DNA of 64,000 nucleotides, taken from assembly GCA_013187285.1 (NCBI GenBank), contig JABMIG010000273.1, positions 124,001 to 188,000 of the forward strand. Reading direction: 5' to 3'. Made by a program: the position numbers and the translations under genes. Below, one piece after another: positions 46,432 through 56,488 of this stretch. The DNA comes from Cyclotella cryptica (taxonomy: Eukaryota > Bacillariophyta > Thalassiosirophyceae > Thalassiosirales > Thalassiosiraceae). The notes beneath the pieces are model-generated. The model was given only the letters and a program-made list of their open reading frames with translations, was not told the origin of the DNA and ran no database searches. Position 1 is the stretch's first letter; each line of letters starts with the position of its first letter.

Positions 46432-47890
46432 GATGGTGCACATCATGAGAGGCATATTGATGCTGAGGTAGTTTCTGGAATGTGGCCGATAGTAAATCCA
46501 TTTGCAATTGCAAATTTTGGAGGGTTGTATTCACTGGTTTCCTTTTTGGTTGCTACCAAACTTATGTAACGACAATCACAACACTCATAGCCTCTTTCAT
46601 TGATCAAAGCTCTTGGAGACAACACCAAATGCTTTAAATCATCATCATGTACTTGATACTGTTGAACCAACTCTTTGTGCAATGAAATCCCATCATAATA
46701 TAAGACGGCTATATACAATAGGAGCACTATGTATCCTAGAGGTATCATGATACCCAGCCGGCCAGACAGTGGATTCCAAAATAATGATTTCGAGTAAATT
46801 AAAAAAAGAATTTTGGAGTAAACAAAGTAGCTCTATTATAGTACTGTAGAAACATACCAATTTTCTACAAGAATGAATTGATTGGATCGTTCCAATCTGC
46901 TGTTTTCAACGGACAATAACTCCTGAAACACTGTTCAAACGAACAAAATAAGGACACCGTTCAAAAGCTGGGAAAAAGATCTTTTGATCGATGTTCGATG
47001 TAAGGTTGCAAAATTTTTTTACTCCAACTGTGACGTCATTTTCGTCCGTCACACAGATGAAAGACAGAGCAGGAGTGCTCCTTTTGTATTTAGCCGTCTT
47101 ATATTGTTAATATTCCGAAACACACATCCTGGAAGAATTAAAGAGCAATTGATCTTTCTCAATGTAGTGTACATCCTCCATTTCAATAATGAGGCAATCA
47201 CACACAACACAAACATGGGCACGATGTTTGTTCCTGTCCCCTCCAACAGATGTTGACATTATAAACTTATCCTTCACTTTCTGAATGAAATTATCCAAGT
47301 GTTCTTGCGTCAAGTGGTTTGTCAAATAGCCCTTAATTTGATCGAGATCAAGCTGATGTCACTTTCTGTTGAATTTGTTGTCTTTCTCAAATCACTTGTT
47401 TCTTTTCCAGTATCTCTTCTTTCCCCAAGGAAATTTTCCTCTGTAGCATTTTTCAATTCGCAGTTTTGTTGTTGATTATTATTTTTGATAGTTCTCATCT
47501 GTGAATAATTTGCTCTCTTTTTCTCGAGAATTGAATCTCCTTTGATTTCAAAGTCGGCTTTTCTTTTTAAGCAAATAGTTGGTGCATTGCTTCTATAATG
47601 CTCCTTCCTTTTGTGGCAAATGGAATCGATGTCGCTCTCGTAGTGCTCCTTCTTTTTTTGGCATATGGAATCATTGTTGCTCTCGTAGTGCTCCTTCCTT
47701 TTACCGCAGCAACAAATCGCCACCAACACGAAGCCATGAGCAAACACAACACAAAGGCACAAATCATAGCAATCCCATAATGATGCCCCTGCCAAACCAC
47801 TACAAAACCAACAGGCAGCCACTCCAAAACCATAGCAACCCAACAGGGAAGCAGCCACCCCAGACACAACATCCAAAGAACATACCTGAA
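46432..47890 (-). pseudogene. second Helitron 5' fragment
   Basis: The minus strand reads, from right to left, Lys/Tyr repeats (KRKEHYESNNDSICQKK and relatives, 47.5-47.7 kb), KHRAHVCVVCDCLIIEMEDV near 47.2 kb, a 401-bp MITE, LHKELVQQYQVHDDDLKHLV, then GYECCDC and FAIANGFTIGHIPE. It aligns block for block with the 5' part of the 8.6-26 kb Helitron. It stops at about 46.43 kb, where another element begins, so the Rep and helicase are absent. A few stops are present. Confidence 0.75.
46701..47101. mobile_element. 401-bp MITE with TAAGACGGC ends, TSD TA
   Basis: Left end TAAGACGGCTATATACAATA and, inverted, right end TAAGACGGCTAAATACAAAA. TA at 46,699-46,700 and 47,102-47,103. The Helitron protein continues across it (SEY-x-QYYDGIS). 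The first six bases match the MITE at 19,718, suggesting the same superfamily. Noncoding. Confidence 0.85.
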
Positions 47891-48282
47891 TGACTCTCAG
47901 TCAAACTGTAGTGTTTTTGATATAAAAACAAAACAAACAACATTAGAATTGAAATTGCTAGAAATAAATGTTAAGACTTCAAACACAAAAGCCACCACTG
48001 GTGCCATACATGACAATGTGATGCACGACGAAGCCATGGCAACAATCACCACGACAACCAGACACAACACAAAAGCACAATCTAATAGCCATGAATCAGC
48101 AATGATTCCACTATGCCAACACAAACCAACAACGACACAACTAAAAAGCGATGAACCCAAAGCGACGAACCACAACACAAAAACTAAAACTCACTAACTG
48201 TTGTGCTGCCAAAAGTGTTGTCAGTTGTTGCATCTTCTTGCAAAACTTCCTGAAACACTAACATACTGTTTAAAACTACTTG
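47891..48282. other. noncoding region, ACAACACAAA-rich
   Basis: AC-rich low-complexity sequence, part of it possibly the outer end of the second Helitron fragment. No gene supported. Confidence 0.4.
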
Positions 48283-48290
48283 GGAATTTG

Positions 48291-48624
48291 CTTAGTTGGA
48301 AATTTCGGCAACATGTCGGCCAACATGTCTTCCCATCACTCCGTGTCAACTTATTTTGGGCGACAGCGACATGTCGCCGACATTGTGACTGGGAGTCAAT
48401 CTTAGTCACGTGTTGGCATATTTCACGACACGACATTTGCAAACCTAGTGCAAAGCTAGCGTGTCGGGACAGATTTCTTCCAATGTCGTCTTGGGAAAGT
48501 CACGACATTGCTCATGTCGCCGACATGTCTCATGACATGTTGCCGACGTGTCGGCATGTTGGCAGCTGACATGTCATAAGGAGGTTCCAGCCGATATGAC
48601 ACGATGCCGATATTTCCAACTAAG
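48291..48624. mobile_element. 334-bp MITE, CTTAGTTGG ends, 8-bp TSD
   Basis: Left CTTAGTTGGAAATTTCGGC and right (inverted) CTTAGTTGGAAATATCGGC. GGAATTTG is duplicated at 48,283-48,290 and 48,625-48,632. The interior is full of CGACATGTCGCCGACATGTC-like inverted motifs. An 8-bp duplication suggests a hAT-type element; a 9-bp Mutator-type reading is possible. Confidence 0.88.
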
Positions 48625-49013
48625 GGAATTTGAATGGCAACGTGCAATGATAAATTAGTAAGCGTGAATAAATAACTGCACAAAGTTCCCAAGAAAAACA
48701 TATATCACAATCGTAAAGCAGTTACACACAGATATATGTTATATTACCTTCACGATCTAATACATTCACGCTTCACTAATCACAAAACTGCACAGCCACC
48801 CACAAGATCAAAAGCGATCGTTCCACGGTACTAAACCTTCTTCTGGTATACAACACGTACCTGTCTCAACGAAGATTTTGTACGATCAAAATGTACATTA
48901 ACGTCATAACAAAATATGTCGGTATGTTTCAAATAACTCTATTCACAGACAGCCTCCAGCACAAATATCATCTACTGCCAAAAAATCTTGCACCAGCTGC
49001 TGGTAATAATATA

Positions 49014-49489
49014 TCCCAGTACTTTTGAAATTCTGCCGATACGGCAGAATTTCACGTAGTCGTGGGAAATTTTTGACAGAGCTTTGAAATTCTGCCGCCC
49101 CCGGCAGAATTCTTTGACGATTCCTATGTTAAAATTTAGTAAAAATCCCTTGGGCCCAGAGGTTGTAGCGACGATATTGTGAAAAGGAGTTCAAGGCTAT
49201 GCGCCATTATAAAGCAATGCCAACTACGGTTTCGTTTGAGCCACGTGGATTGATTCCAGTCTGCAACTGACCAACGATTATCCGTTACACGCAAATGCAC
49301 AACGTTTCTGACTACTTTTACATAAAGATCTGATGTGACCGTTAATAAAGTTTCATTACTAAGGTTAGAAATAAGTGGCATAGGAATTAATACAATCTCA
49401 AATTCTGCCGGTCGGCAGAATTTTGATGTTTACCATATATAGCATGAAACCAAATTCTGCCGATAAGGCAGAATTTCAAAGTATTGGGA
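49014..49489. mobile_element. MITE with AATTCTGCC palindrome ends (copy 2)
   Basis: Ends TCCCAGTACTTTTGAAATTC and, inverted, TCCCAATACTTTGAAATTC, flanked by TA at 49,012-49,013 and 49,490-49,491. It has the same palindromic modules and interior as 30,566-31,028, at roughly 90 percent identity. Confidence 0.9.
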
Positions 49490-50260
49490 TAAGGTATACC
49501 ATAAAAACCGGATTATAACACCCACCGGATTATAACACCCACCACTCGAAATGACCCATTTATGACCGATTTCGACGGACATTTACTTTTTGAACGACTT
49601 CCCATACTGTGTTCGCATTTATCATTGCCCCTTTAGATTCTCCTGATCACAGGCAACATCCCCATATGTACAGCTCCCCGTGGATCCAAATATTCTCGGA
49701 GTTACGCCATTATGACTTAGAACTCACAACACATCTTTCACACCATCACACACATAAAAAATTATCATACCAACGTGAGATGATGTGTTACGCCAAAAGC
49801 TAGGTAACTGGCGATTCCCAAGGAATTGCACACCATTTTGTTGGCGATTTCAGTTCCTGGGTAATTTTTACTTTGACAAGGAATCACACTCTGCCCGGGA
49901 ATATGCAGAACAATTCTTGGGGAACTGCCCTATTTCATTTTGAATTGTGAGAAATAGGTCATGTTGGTGCCATTTTCGTACGGTTCTGGCATCAAAACTC
50001 ATTCATCGAATGGTTGTACTAATTCCTGAACATTGAATCTTTTGGTGGCAATATTTTCACAGATGTGTCATTTTAAGATACAAGTTGTAGTCTGACTATT
50101 AATGTGATTCCTTAGGAATTGCAATATTGCAATATTCCATCTGTGATTACAATTCCTAAGGAATTGTAAGAACCACCTGTTTGTACTGAAGTGTAATTCC
50201 CCAGGAATTGTGCTCGATACATGATCATTCCTGGAAAAAACAATTCCTAGGAATTGTATA

Positions 50261-53200
50261 TGTTGGGTACCAAATGGCCACCGCCCCGTGCTGGAACTGG
50301 GACGCCATTTTCGCCCGTGCTGGAACTGGGACAAAACAGCCCCGTTGTGGCACCGTGCCAGCACGGTGCGAAAATTGCGATTTTGACGCGCCCCGTGCTG
50401 GAACTGGGCGCCCGTGCTGGAACTGGACTTCGACCAAACCCCGATTGTCACCGGCCCCGTTGTGGCACGAGAGCCACCTTGGGGCACGCCAAATGGTCAC
50501 TAGTGCCAGTTTGGGGCACCCCAACTTGTCACTGCGGAGGGTACATAAGTATGTAGTTTGAAATTTGATTTTCTTTCAGCACTGTAAATGCAGTGCCAAT
50601 TTGGGAAGTCCCAATGTGGCACTACTGTAGTGACATGATTTTTTCCTCATGACACAACAAATGCTTTGTCTATCCTTAGACAATAGTTCCTAGAAAACAA
50701 TTAATTTAATAATTAAGAAATTATCCACTGCTGTTTATTCCTTGTTAACACAGTTCTTGTTGATGCCCCCCTGACACTTTGAATTACATAACAACCCAGC
50801 TTTAAAACAGGAGCACCTTGCGGTACGACAGGTCCCCGCCTTGCAACCACACCCAAGATGCTTCCCTTGCCCACCAACCATTGAAACAGATGCTGCCGCT
50901 TTCCTCTCCTTAATTCTTGGCAAGCCAGTCCATTCATCTAGAACACTATCCAAACCTAGAAGCTTTGTGTTGGATGCGACCGAGGTCATGTAGCTGGGAT
51001 GGTAGAGTGTGTCCAAGACACCAGCTTTACAGGCCAAGCGATATTTAGCACAAGAACTGTCTTTGGACTGAACTACTTCCACCACAACCAATGTCAAAGT
51101 CTTCCCATCAGCCTTGGTTGTGTCAACATCATGTAGTGGTACCTGGACAATGCTCCCCACGGCAAAATGCAATTGTTTGTCTGATAAAGCATTCCTCTTC
51201 ATGCTCCTGCCCTGCTGTGACAATGCCTGAAAAGCTGCATTGCGGATACTCTTGCGTCGTGGTGATTCCATCAGTTTGCTCTCTCTTACGTCCGACTCAG
51301 CCTTTCTCTTTTTGTCAGCTAACAGAGCCGCATTGAAATCTTGGACCGTTGGGGCACGAAACCATTGGCCCCATTTCTCAATGACGCCCTTCTCACCCCT
51401 GTAAAGAACTATTTCCAATACGCTGCCACCATACTCATCCAATAATTCCCACATTGCTTTCCTTACTCTCCTCAGAATAACTCGTCTCCAGGGATCCGAC
51501 AATGTGCTTTCCTTGTCCATAACAGCAAAGCAACTGCGGATGTTAGCGTTCTCAAGAGTGACAGCATTTGTTGGCTGTGTCATCTGTAGGAGCAGTGATA
51601 ACCAACCTTGCCTCGGCAATGCCTTACAAGACAACTGATAATTACCTGGTGTTCCCGGCTGTCACCATCTGATTTTGAGAAGAAGTATTGGCCGAGAACT
51701 CATGATTATTTTCACTGGCTTTTGTTGTTTTCTTCACAGTTGACGAAGGTGTATCAGCTGTCCTCGCACACATGGGTAGAGTTGCTTCCTCCAATGGAAT
51801 ATCCGCTCCAACCCCAAACACCGATTGACATCCATCTCTGTTGCCAATCCAGCCAGCATGTTAGGTGCAATTGGCAAATTTGAAATTCCTACCTGTGGAT
51901 GTTGGCCAAACATGAGATGATACGGTGTACTATTTCCTATGCCTCGATGAATTTGTGTATTACACCTCCACTGGATGAAAAGTAGTGATTGCGCCCAGTG
52001 TTTTGACTTATTCTCGTGCATCCAGTTGCTGATTTTCTCCTCTACTGTCCTGTTCCTTCTCTCTATTCCACCATTGGACTCAGAGTGACGGGGTTTCCCT
52101 GTGACCAACACTGTTCCCGCCATAATTTTTTAATCTCAGAGATAACGCCAGTACAGAACTAAAAAATGTTAATGTCACTGTGATCACAAGTGATAGAGAC
52201 ATAACACATAACAACATACCTCTTCATCCAATTCAACACGTCGAGATTTAGAAGCTCCATGACAGAACTCTTTACGGTTATCCGCTTGAAGAATGGAAGG
52301 AGGACCAAAGATGCAAAAGATCTGGATAAGTTCAATTGCCACGGCTCGGTGTGTCCTTGATGTCAAGGGGCGCAATTGGCAGAATTTTATGCCATGGTCT
52401 TGGTAGTCTAAAACATATTGGAAGGGGCCATCAGGCATCCTCTGGTAGTCGATGAGGTCGATTTGTGCTCGGACATTCATACCTCGAGTGAGCAAAGGTT
52501 GGTGCCCTGCTTTTGCCTTCTTGCGAGGATGTGACAGCCAATTCCTCCAACTCTAACTCTTGAGAGAACTCCTCGAACTCATCTCCTTGGGATTCAAATT
52601 GTATGTCATCCTCTTCTACATCTTGAAGGGGCTCTTCTTCTGATGGTGCTGGACTCTGGGAGAGAGAGTAAGAAGAGTCATCAGATTGATCCCTTGAGGG
52701 CTTTCTGGATGGTTTTTTCCTCTTTCCAGCCCTGGCCATGGTGCAAGTGGGATGTTGCTGTGGAGAGAAGTGAATTCTCGATGGGGTGGAGGAACAACAC
52801 AAACTGTGGTGGCTCACAGAGTGCGAGCAGTAGAAGAACTCTAGAGAGCGCGATCTGTGTCAGTTGTGTGAGAGTGAGGGTGTTGTGCTGGCCAAAAAAC
52901 GCGAGCGAAATAATGCAATTACTGCATAGTGCGTCGAATCGCAGTTCGTGTGGGTGCGTTGGGTGATGTAAAAGATGCATGTGATGGCAAATGCGGTGGA
53001 TGCAAAAAATCCACATGATGGCATGGAAGCGGAAGCGGGCAGATGGCCTATCTACTTAGGTCAGAGAAGCATGTCAGAATTTTTGGTGTTCGGGTACCCC
53101 AAACGCTCTACTTCAACTGAAAACACGCCCCAAATCTTCACTCGATTGCGATTTTTTGGCCAGTGCCACAACGGGGCTGTTTTTGTCCCAGTTCCAGCAC

Positions 53201-53263
53201 GGGGCAAAAATGACGTCCCAGTTCCAGCACGGGGCCGGTCCGGTGGCCATTTGGTACCCAACA
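50261..53263 (-). mobile_element. Ginger-like DNA transposon with palindrome-rich ends, TSD TATA
   Basis: 3,003 bp. The left end begins TGTTGGGTACCAAATGGCCA, and the right end is its inverse over about 100 bp with small indels. TATA lies at 50,257-50,260 and 53,264-53,267. Each end has two copies of CCGTGCTGGAACTGGGAC plus CAGCCCCGTTGTGGCAC. TG termini, 4-bp duplication and an integrase-like DDE product are known features of Ginger transposons. A wider inverted match (TTGTATATG) means the TATA could alternatively belong to the ends. Confidence 0.75.
50735..52817 (-). pseudogene. integrase-like transposase with C-terminal CXC domain
   Basis: From the right: an N-terminal Ser/Glu-rich segment (KKPSRKPSRDQSDDSSYSLS), then an integrase core with IDLIDYQRMPDGPFQYVLDY, LQADNRKEF and SNGGIERRNRTVEEKISNWM, giving D-D-E. 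An intron-like gap, GTATGT to TTTTTTAG, lies at about 52.13-52.22 kb. A C-terminal part, open from 51,634 to 50,735, ends in a tesmin/CXC zinc motif (CGCKAGTCRTARCSCFKAGL). The combination resembles KRBA2-like integrase proteins, related to Ginger and gypsy integrases. At least two frame breaks mean it is not intact. It is the only coding unit between the TATA-flanked ends. Confidence 0.7.
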
Positions 53264-53841
53264 TATACAAGTTTTAGTCGGACGATTAATGCAATTGCTT
53301 AGGAATTGCATTATATTCCTAAGGAATGGTATGAAGCCCCTTCTCGAATGATGCTGATCGTGGTATTTTGATGCCTATCGATCACATCATCGTTCCAATT
53401 GATGCCAAACTATTGCCCTTCGCAGAAATCCCGGGCTAAACAATGGTTATTGTACCGAGGAATTGAAAAGTTGAAAAGTGCGACTACTTGTCACAGTAAA
53501 AATTACTCAAGAATTGTAATTACGATCGCCAAATTTTTTGCAATTCTTAGCAATCGCAAATTACCTAACTTTTGGCCTAACAGATGTGCTTGATGATTTG
53601 TATTGTACGCTACGTAAGAGGTAAAAAGAAATAGAAAAAGAGAGATACTTTTACTTTTCATCGCGAGGCTGACACTCTACGTTATATTGTACAATACAAT
53701 ACCATGGAGCTTGTGTCGGATTAGAATACCCGCGAAATGTATCTTTTCATAATGACCGGACATTTGGTTAGTATTATAATCCGGTTTTTACGGTAGATTT
53801 TATAGTCACAACGGCACAATACCAGAAGCTAATGACCGAGA

Positions 53842-54243
53842 GTCACATGACCCTGAAAATGAATCGTAGTACGGATAGCTCGGATAGAGAGATGTCCTCC
53901 GTCCTCGTTCTATGATGCTTTGAGGGGATGGAATGGGTCGCTGGCGAGAATTGTGCAACAAGCATCGTGCCAGATCGTCTCCCAAGGTGTCATTCATCAT
54001 GAGGCGCAGTTACATTGCGCATGTTGTTTGGACCGTCACATGACCCTGAAATCGTATAGTACGGATAGCTCGGACAGAGAAATGTCCTCCGTCCTCGTTC
54101 TATGCTGCTTTGAGGTGATGGAATGGGTCCTGAATGGGTCGCTGGCGAGAATTATGCAACAAGCATCGTGCCAGATCGTCTCCAAAGGTGCAATCTGGTG
54201 CAATTCATCTTTAGGAGCAGTTACACATTCGCATGTTGTTTGG
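53842..54243 (+). repeat. ~200-bp tandem duplication upstream of the PC-esterase gene
   Basis: Copies 53,842-54,031 and 54,035-54,243 share GTACGGATAGCTCGGA, ATGTCCTCCGTCCTCGTTCT and GCATCGTGCCAGATCGTCTC. The second ends about 80 bp before the first ATG of the gene, so the array probably overlaps its promoter. Confidence 0.9.
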
Positions 54244-54321
54244 GCAGGGTAGGCCGCATCAGCCTCCCAGTTTTGCTCAGTGGCAGCGCGAACAGTTAGT
54301 TGTACGCTATGCCTTTTCTAA

Positions 54322-55584
54322 TTGCACATTTGCTCTCAAGCACCTCAAAACGACAACTCTCACACTGGTGCAAATAAAAATGCTCTGAATCCCGCAACGG
54401 AACTCAGTGGGCAGCGAGGCAGTGAGACCGTTACTATGGAGAGGCCTCTTGGCAGCAACAGAACATCAGCTTGTCCAGTGTCATTCTTGATCCTATTATT
54501 CCTCTTCTTCTTTTACTTTTATGCGTTTGATGAATTAGAGAAAGCGCAAACAAGCATGAATCAAAAGCCTCTCTTTGATACAGTGCCATGCACACTAAAC
54601 AGACGAATGCCCAACCAGTGGTGCATGGATGTCAGTGGTACTCCGAGGTATCTTGGAAACACATCATTCGACAACCTAGCAGTTCGGCGCTATAACCATC
54701 AAGGCATTGAAAAATGCCTTGCCAACAAGACTATTGTGTTCATTGGTGATTCCAGAGTTCGCTACCAATTTCTTCATCTTGCGGGGTTTCTCAAAAGGAA
54801 CCGTTTCATGAAATGTCAAGATTATGACATTTCTACCAATCCAGTCCACAACTCCAGCACCTTAGATGATGATTGTTACCTCATCGACCAGAAACATCAC
54901 GCTAGCATGAAAGCCAATGATTGGAAATCATTTTACGAAGAAAGTACGAAAATGACAGAGTCCGGCCATACGGAAAGTAACGGCCAACAATATAGCTTGT
55001 GTGACTGCTTTCGATCTGTTCCCTTCATAGCAACAACTACGTACGAAAATAGGTTCATCAAACGCAAAACAGCCTATGGTGAAGTCAACCTCATTTATCT
55101 GCAAAACTTTGTAGACCTCGTTCGAATGAATATAGAATATCCGCCATTCTCGTCATTTTGGTCAGAGCAGAGGTGCAAACCAGGGGAGTGCTCAGCTTCC
55201 AACAGAACCGATGCCTTTACAGGGAATACCGGAAACGCACTTTGGCTTCTGCCCAGTCTTAACGCAACACATTCATTTGTGAGCCAAGGCTGGGGAAATC
55301 TTTCTCACACAGATGATATTTCATGTGCAATAAAGGACTTCGAACATCATCATCCAGAGATTGCCGTGTACCTCATCAGCCATCCAAGGCGAAGAACCGA
55401 CCGTTCTAGTCCATCTGTTTTCTTTGATGAGGACAAACTGGAGTGCAAAGTAAAATCATTGGATAGGACTATGATGAGCAAGGATGTACCCTTGGAGTGG
55501 TATTGGGACGACCTCCATGTACTAAGTATAATGAACGAGGAGTTCAATCATCAATTGATTGAAAATATTTGCCCCATCATGTGA
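54322..55584 (+). CDS. type II membrane protein, PC-esterase/GDSL-like (420 aa)
   Basis: An intact single-exon frame. One membrane segment near the start (CPVSFLILLFLFFFYFYAF, residues about 51-69) follows a short polar cytoplasmic tail, implying type II topology in the secretory pathway. The lumenal part carries FIGDSRVRYQFLHLAGFL with GDSR at 142-145 and DDLH at 396-399, the two motifs supplying Ser and Asp/His in GDSL/PC-esterase acyltransferases such as the plant TBL and animal CASD1 families. Substrate is not predictable; polysaccharide O-acetylation is typical for the family. Many N-x-S/T sites are present. ATG 54,322 gives the longest product; ATG 54,436 would put the membrane segment closer to the N-terminus and is an equal candidate. 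Tandem duplications flank the gene on both sides. Confidence 0.88.
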   Translation: MHICSQAPQNDNSHTGANKNALNPATELSGQRGSETVTMERPLGSNRTSACPVSFLILLFLFFFYFYAFDELEKAQTSMNQKPLFDTVPCTLNRRMPNQWCMDVSGTPRYLGNTSFDNLAVRRYNHQGIEKCLANKTIVFIGDSRVRYQFLHLAGFLKRNRFMKCQDYDISTNPVHNSSTLDDDCYLIDQKHHASMKANDWKSFYEESTKMTESGHTESNGQQYSLCDCFRSVPFIATTTYENRFIKRKTAYGEVNLIYLQNFVDLVRMNIEYPPFSSFWSEQRCKPGECSASNRTDAFTGNTGNALWLLPSLNATHSFVSQGWGNLSHTDDISCAIKDFEHHHPEIAVYLISHPRRRTDRSSPSVFFDEDKLECKVKSLDRTMMSKDVPLEWYWDDLHVLSIMNEEFNHQLIENICPIM

Positions 55585-55650
55585 TAGACGAAGAGAAATG
55601 AAAGAATCATAAGCTTGCAAAATGAAACCAATCAGTGTGCTATTTGTGTG

Positions 55651-55868
55651 AAGTTGATATTTTTACCTACGTGGCCATGACTCAATTACCAAAAATGATG
55701 TCTACTCTGTGGTCACTCATTTTGCTTCACCACTTTCTTGGAAAGTTATTGCGTTAAAGTTGATATTTTTACCTACGTGGTCATGACTCAATTACAAAAA
55801 AATTATGTCTGCTCTGTTGTCACTCATTGGTCAACTAATTGCTTCACCACTATCTTGGAAAGTTATAG
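55651..55868 (+). repeat. two tandem ~106-112-bp repeats downstream of the PC-esterase gene
   Basis: AAGTTGATATTTTTACCTAC begins each copy (55,651 and 55,757), and each ends with TCTTGGAAAGTTAT. They may lie in the 3' UTR. Confidence 0.92.
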
Positions 55869-56488
55869 GCGCAACCACTCTTGTTCTCTTCCCCCCTTCC
55901 TCTGCTGCCAATTCTAATGACTGCTGATGCACCATAAGCAGGGCTCCACATCAAAGCAGAGTTCTGCTTTGATCAATAATCTTCAAAGTAAAAAAGATCA
56001 ACAGGTTCGAGAAGCATGCCCTCATTTCTCAGCTCTGATGATAATCTCTTCTTGATACTTTGGGTGGATGATAATGATATCATAGGACTCAAATTTGTTG
56101 AAGACAGGTGTGCAAAGGTACAATAGAAAAAAATTGTTAATTTGGAAAAAGGTGAAGAATCAAGCCAAGTATAGAGACAACCCAGAAACATTATTCAGTT
56201 ATGTGCTGAAAGTATGAGCATCCAAAGATTCTAATGTGCTAAATCATGAGCATCCAAAAATACAACAAGCCATGATGTAATATTTGTTGTGATGACCCCA
56301 ACAAATACTGATCATTTGGGTACAAGGACCTGTTTCTACCAAAGGCTTATTCTCTCTTCGGCCCCCTCTACCATGCTAATGAGGGGTGTTTCAGCATTCC
56401 TTTCCTAGATTTTTAATGCATTTGATCCAGGTTGACTTGATAGGACAACTGCAAACAACATGCATCCATTTGATGGCGTGTATGATAG
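55869..56488. other. intergenic DNA
   Basis: No supported gene. Only short accidental frames. Confidence 0.4.

Larger units (their letters stand above)
49787..53581. mobile_element. middle element of the nest, AATTCC palindrome-rich
   Basis: Left GTTACGCCAAAAGCTAGGTA and, inverted, right GTTAGGCCAAAAGTTAGGTA. Both arms carry repeated near-palindromes of AATTCCTAAGGAATT type (for example at 50,112, 50,150, 50,240, 53,300 and 53,320). No coding sequence outside the inner insert. The target duplication is not resolved. Confidence 0.6.
49499..53793. mobile_element. outermost element of a three-level nest, TSD TA
   Basis: Left CCATAAAAACCGGATTATAA and, inverted, right CCGTAAAAACCGGATTATAA, with TA at 49,497-49,498 and 53,794-53,795. 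The ends resemble those of the pogo-like element at 23,832-25,440, so it is probably a non-autonomous relative. The left end repeats ACCGGATTATAACACCC twice. Most of its length belongs to later insertions. Confidence 0.75.

Noticed and set aside
47567-47893. Cys/Trp-rich membrane-like frames on both strands
   Set aside because: Overlap the Helitron basic-repeat frame and its low-complexity flank; no support.
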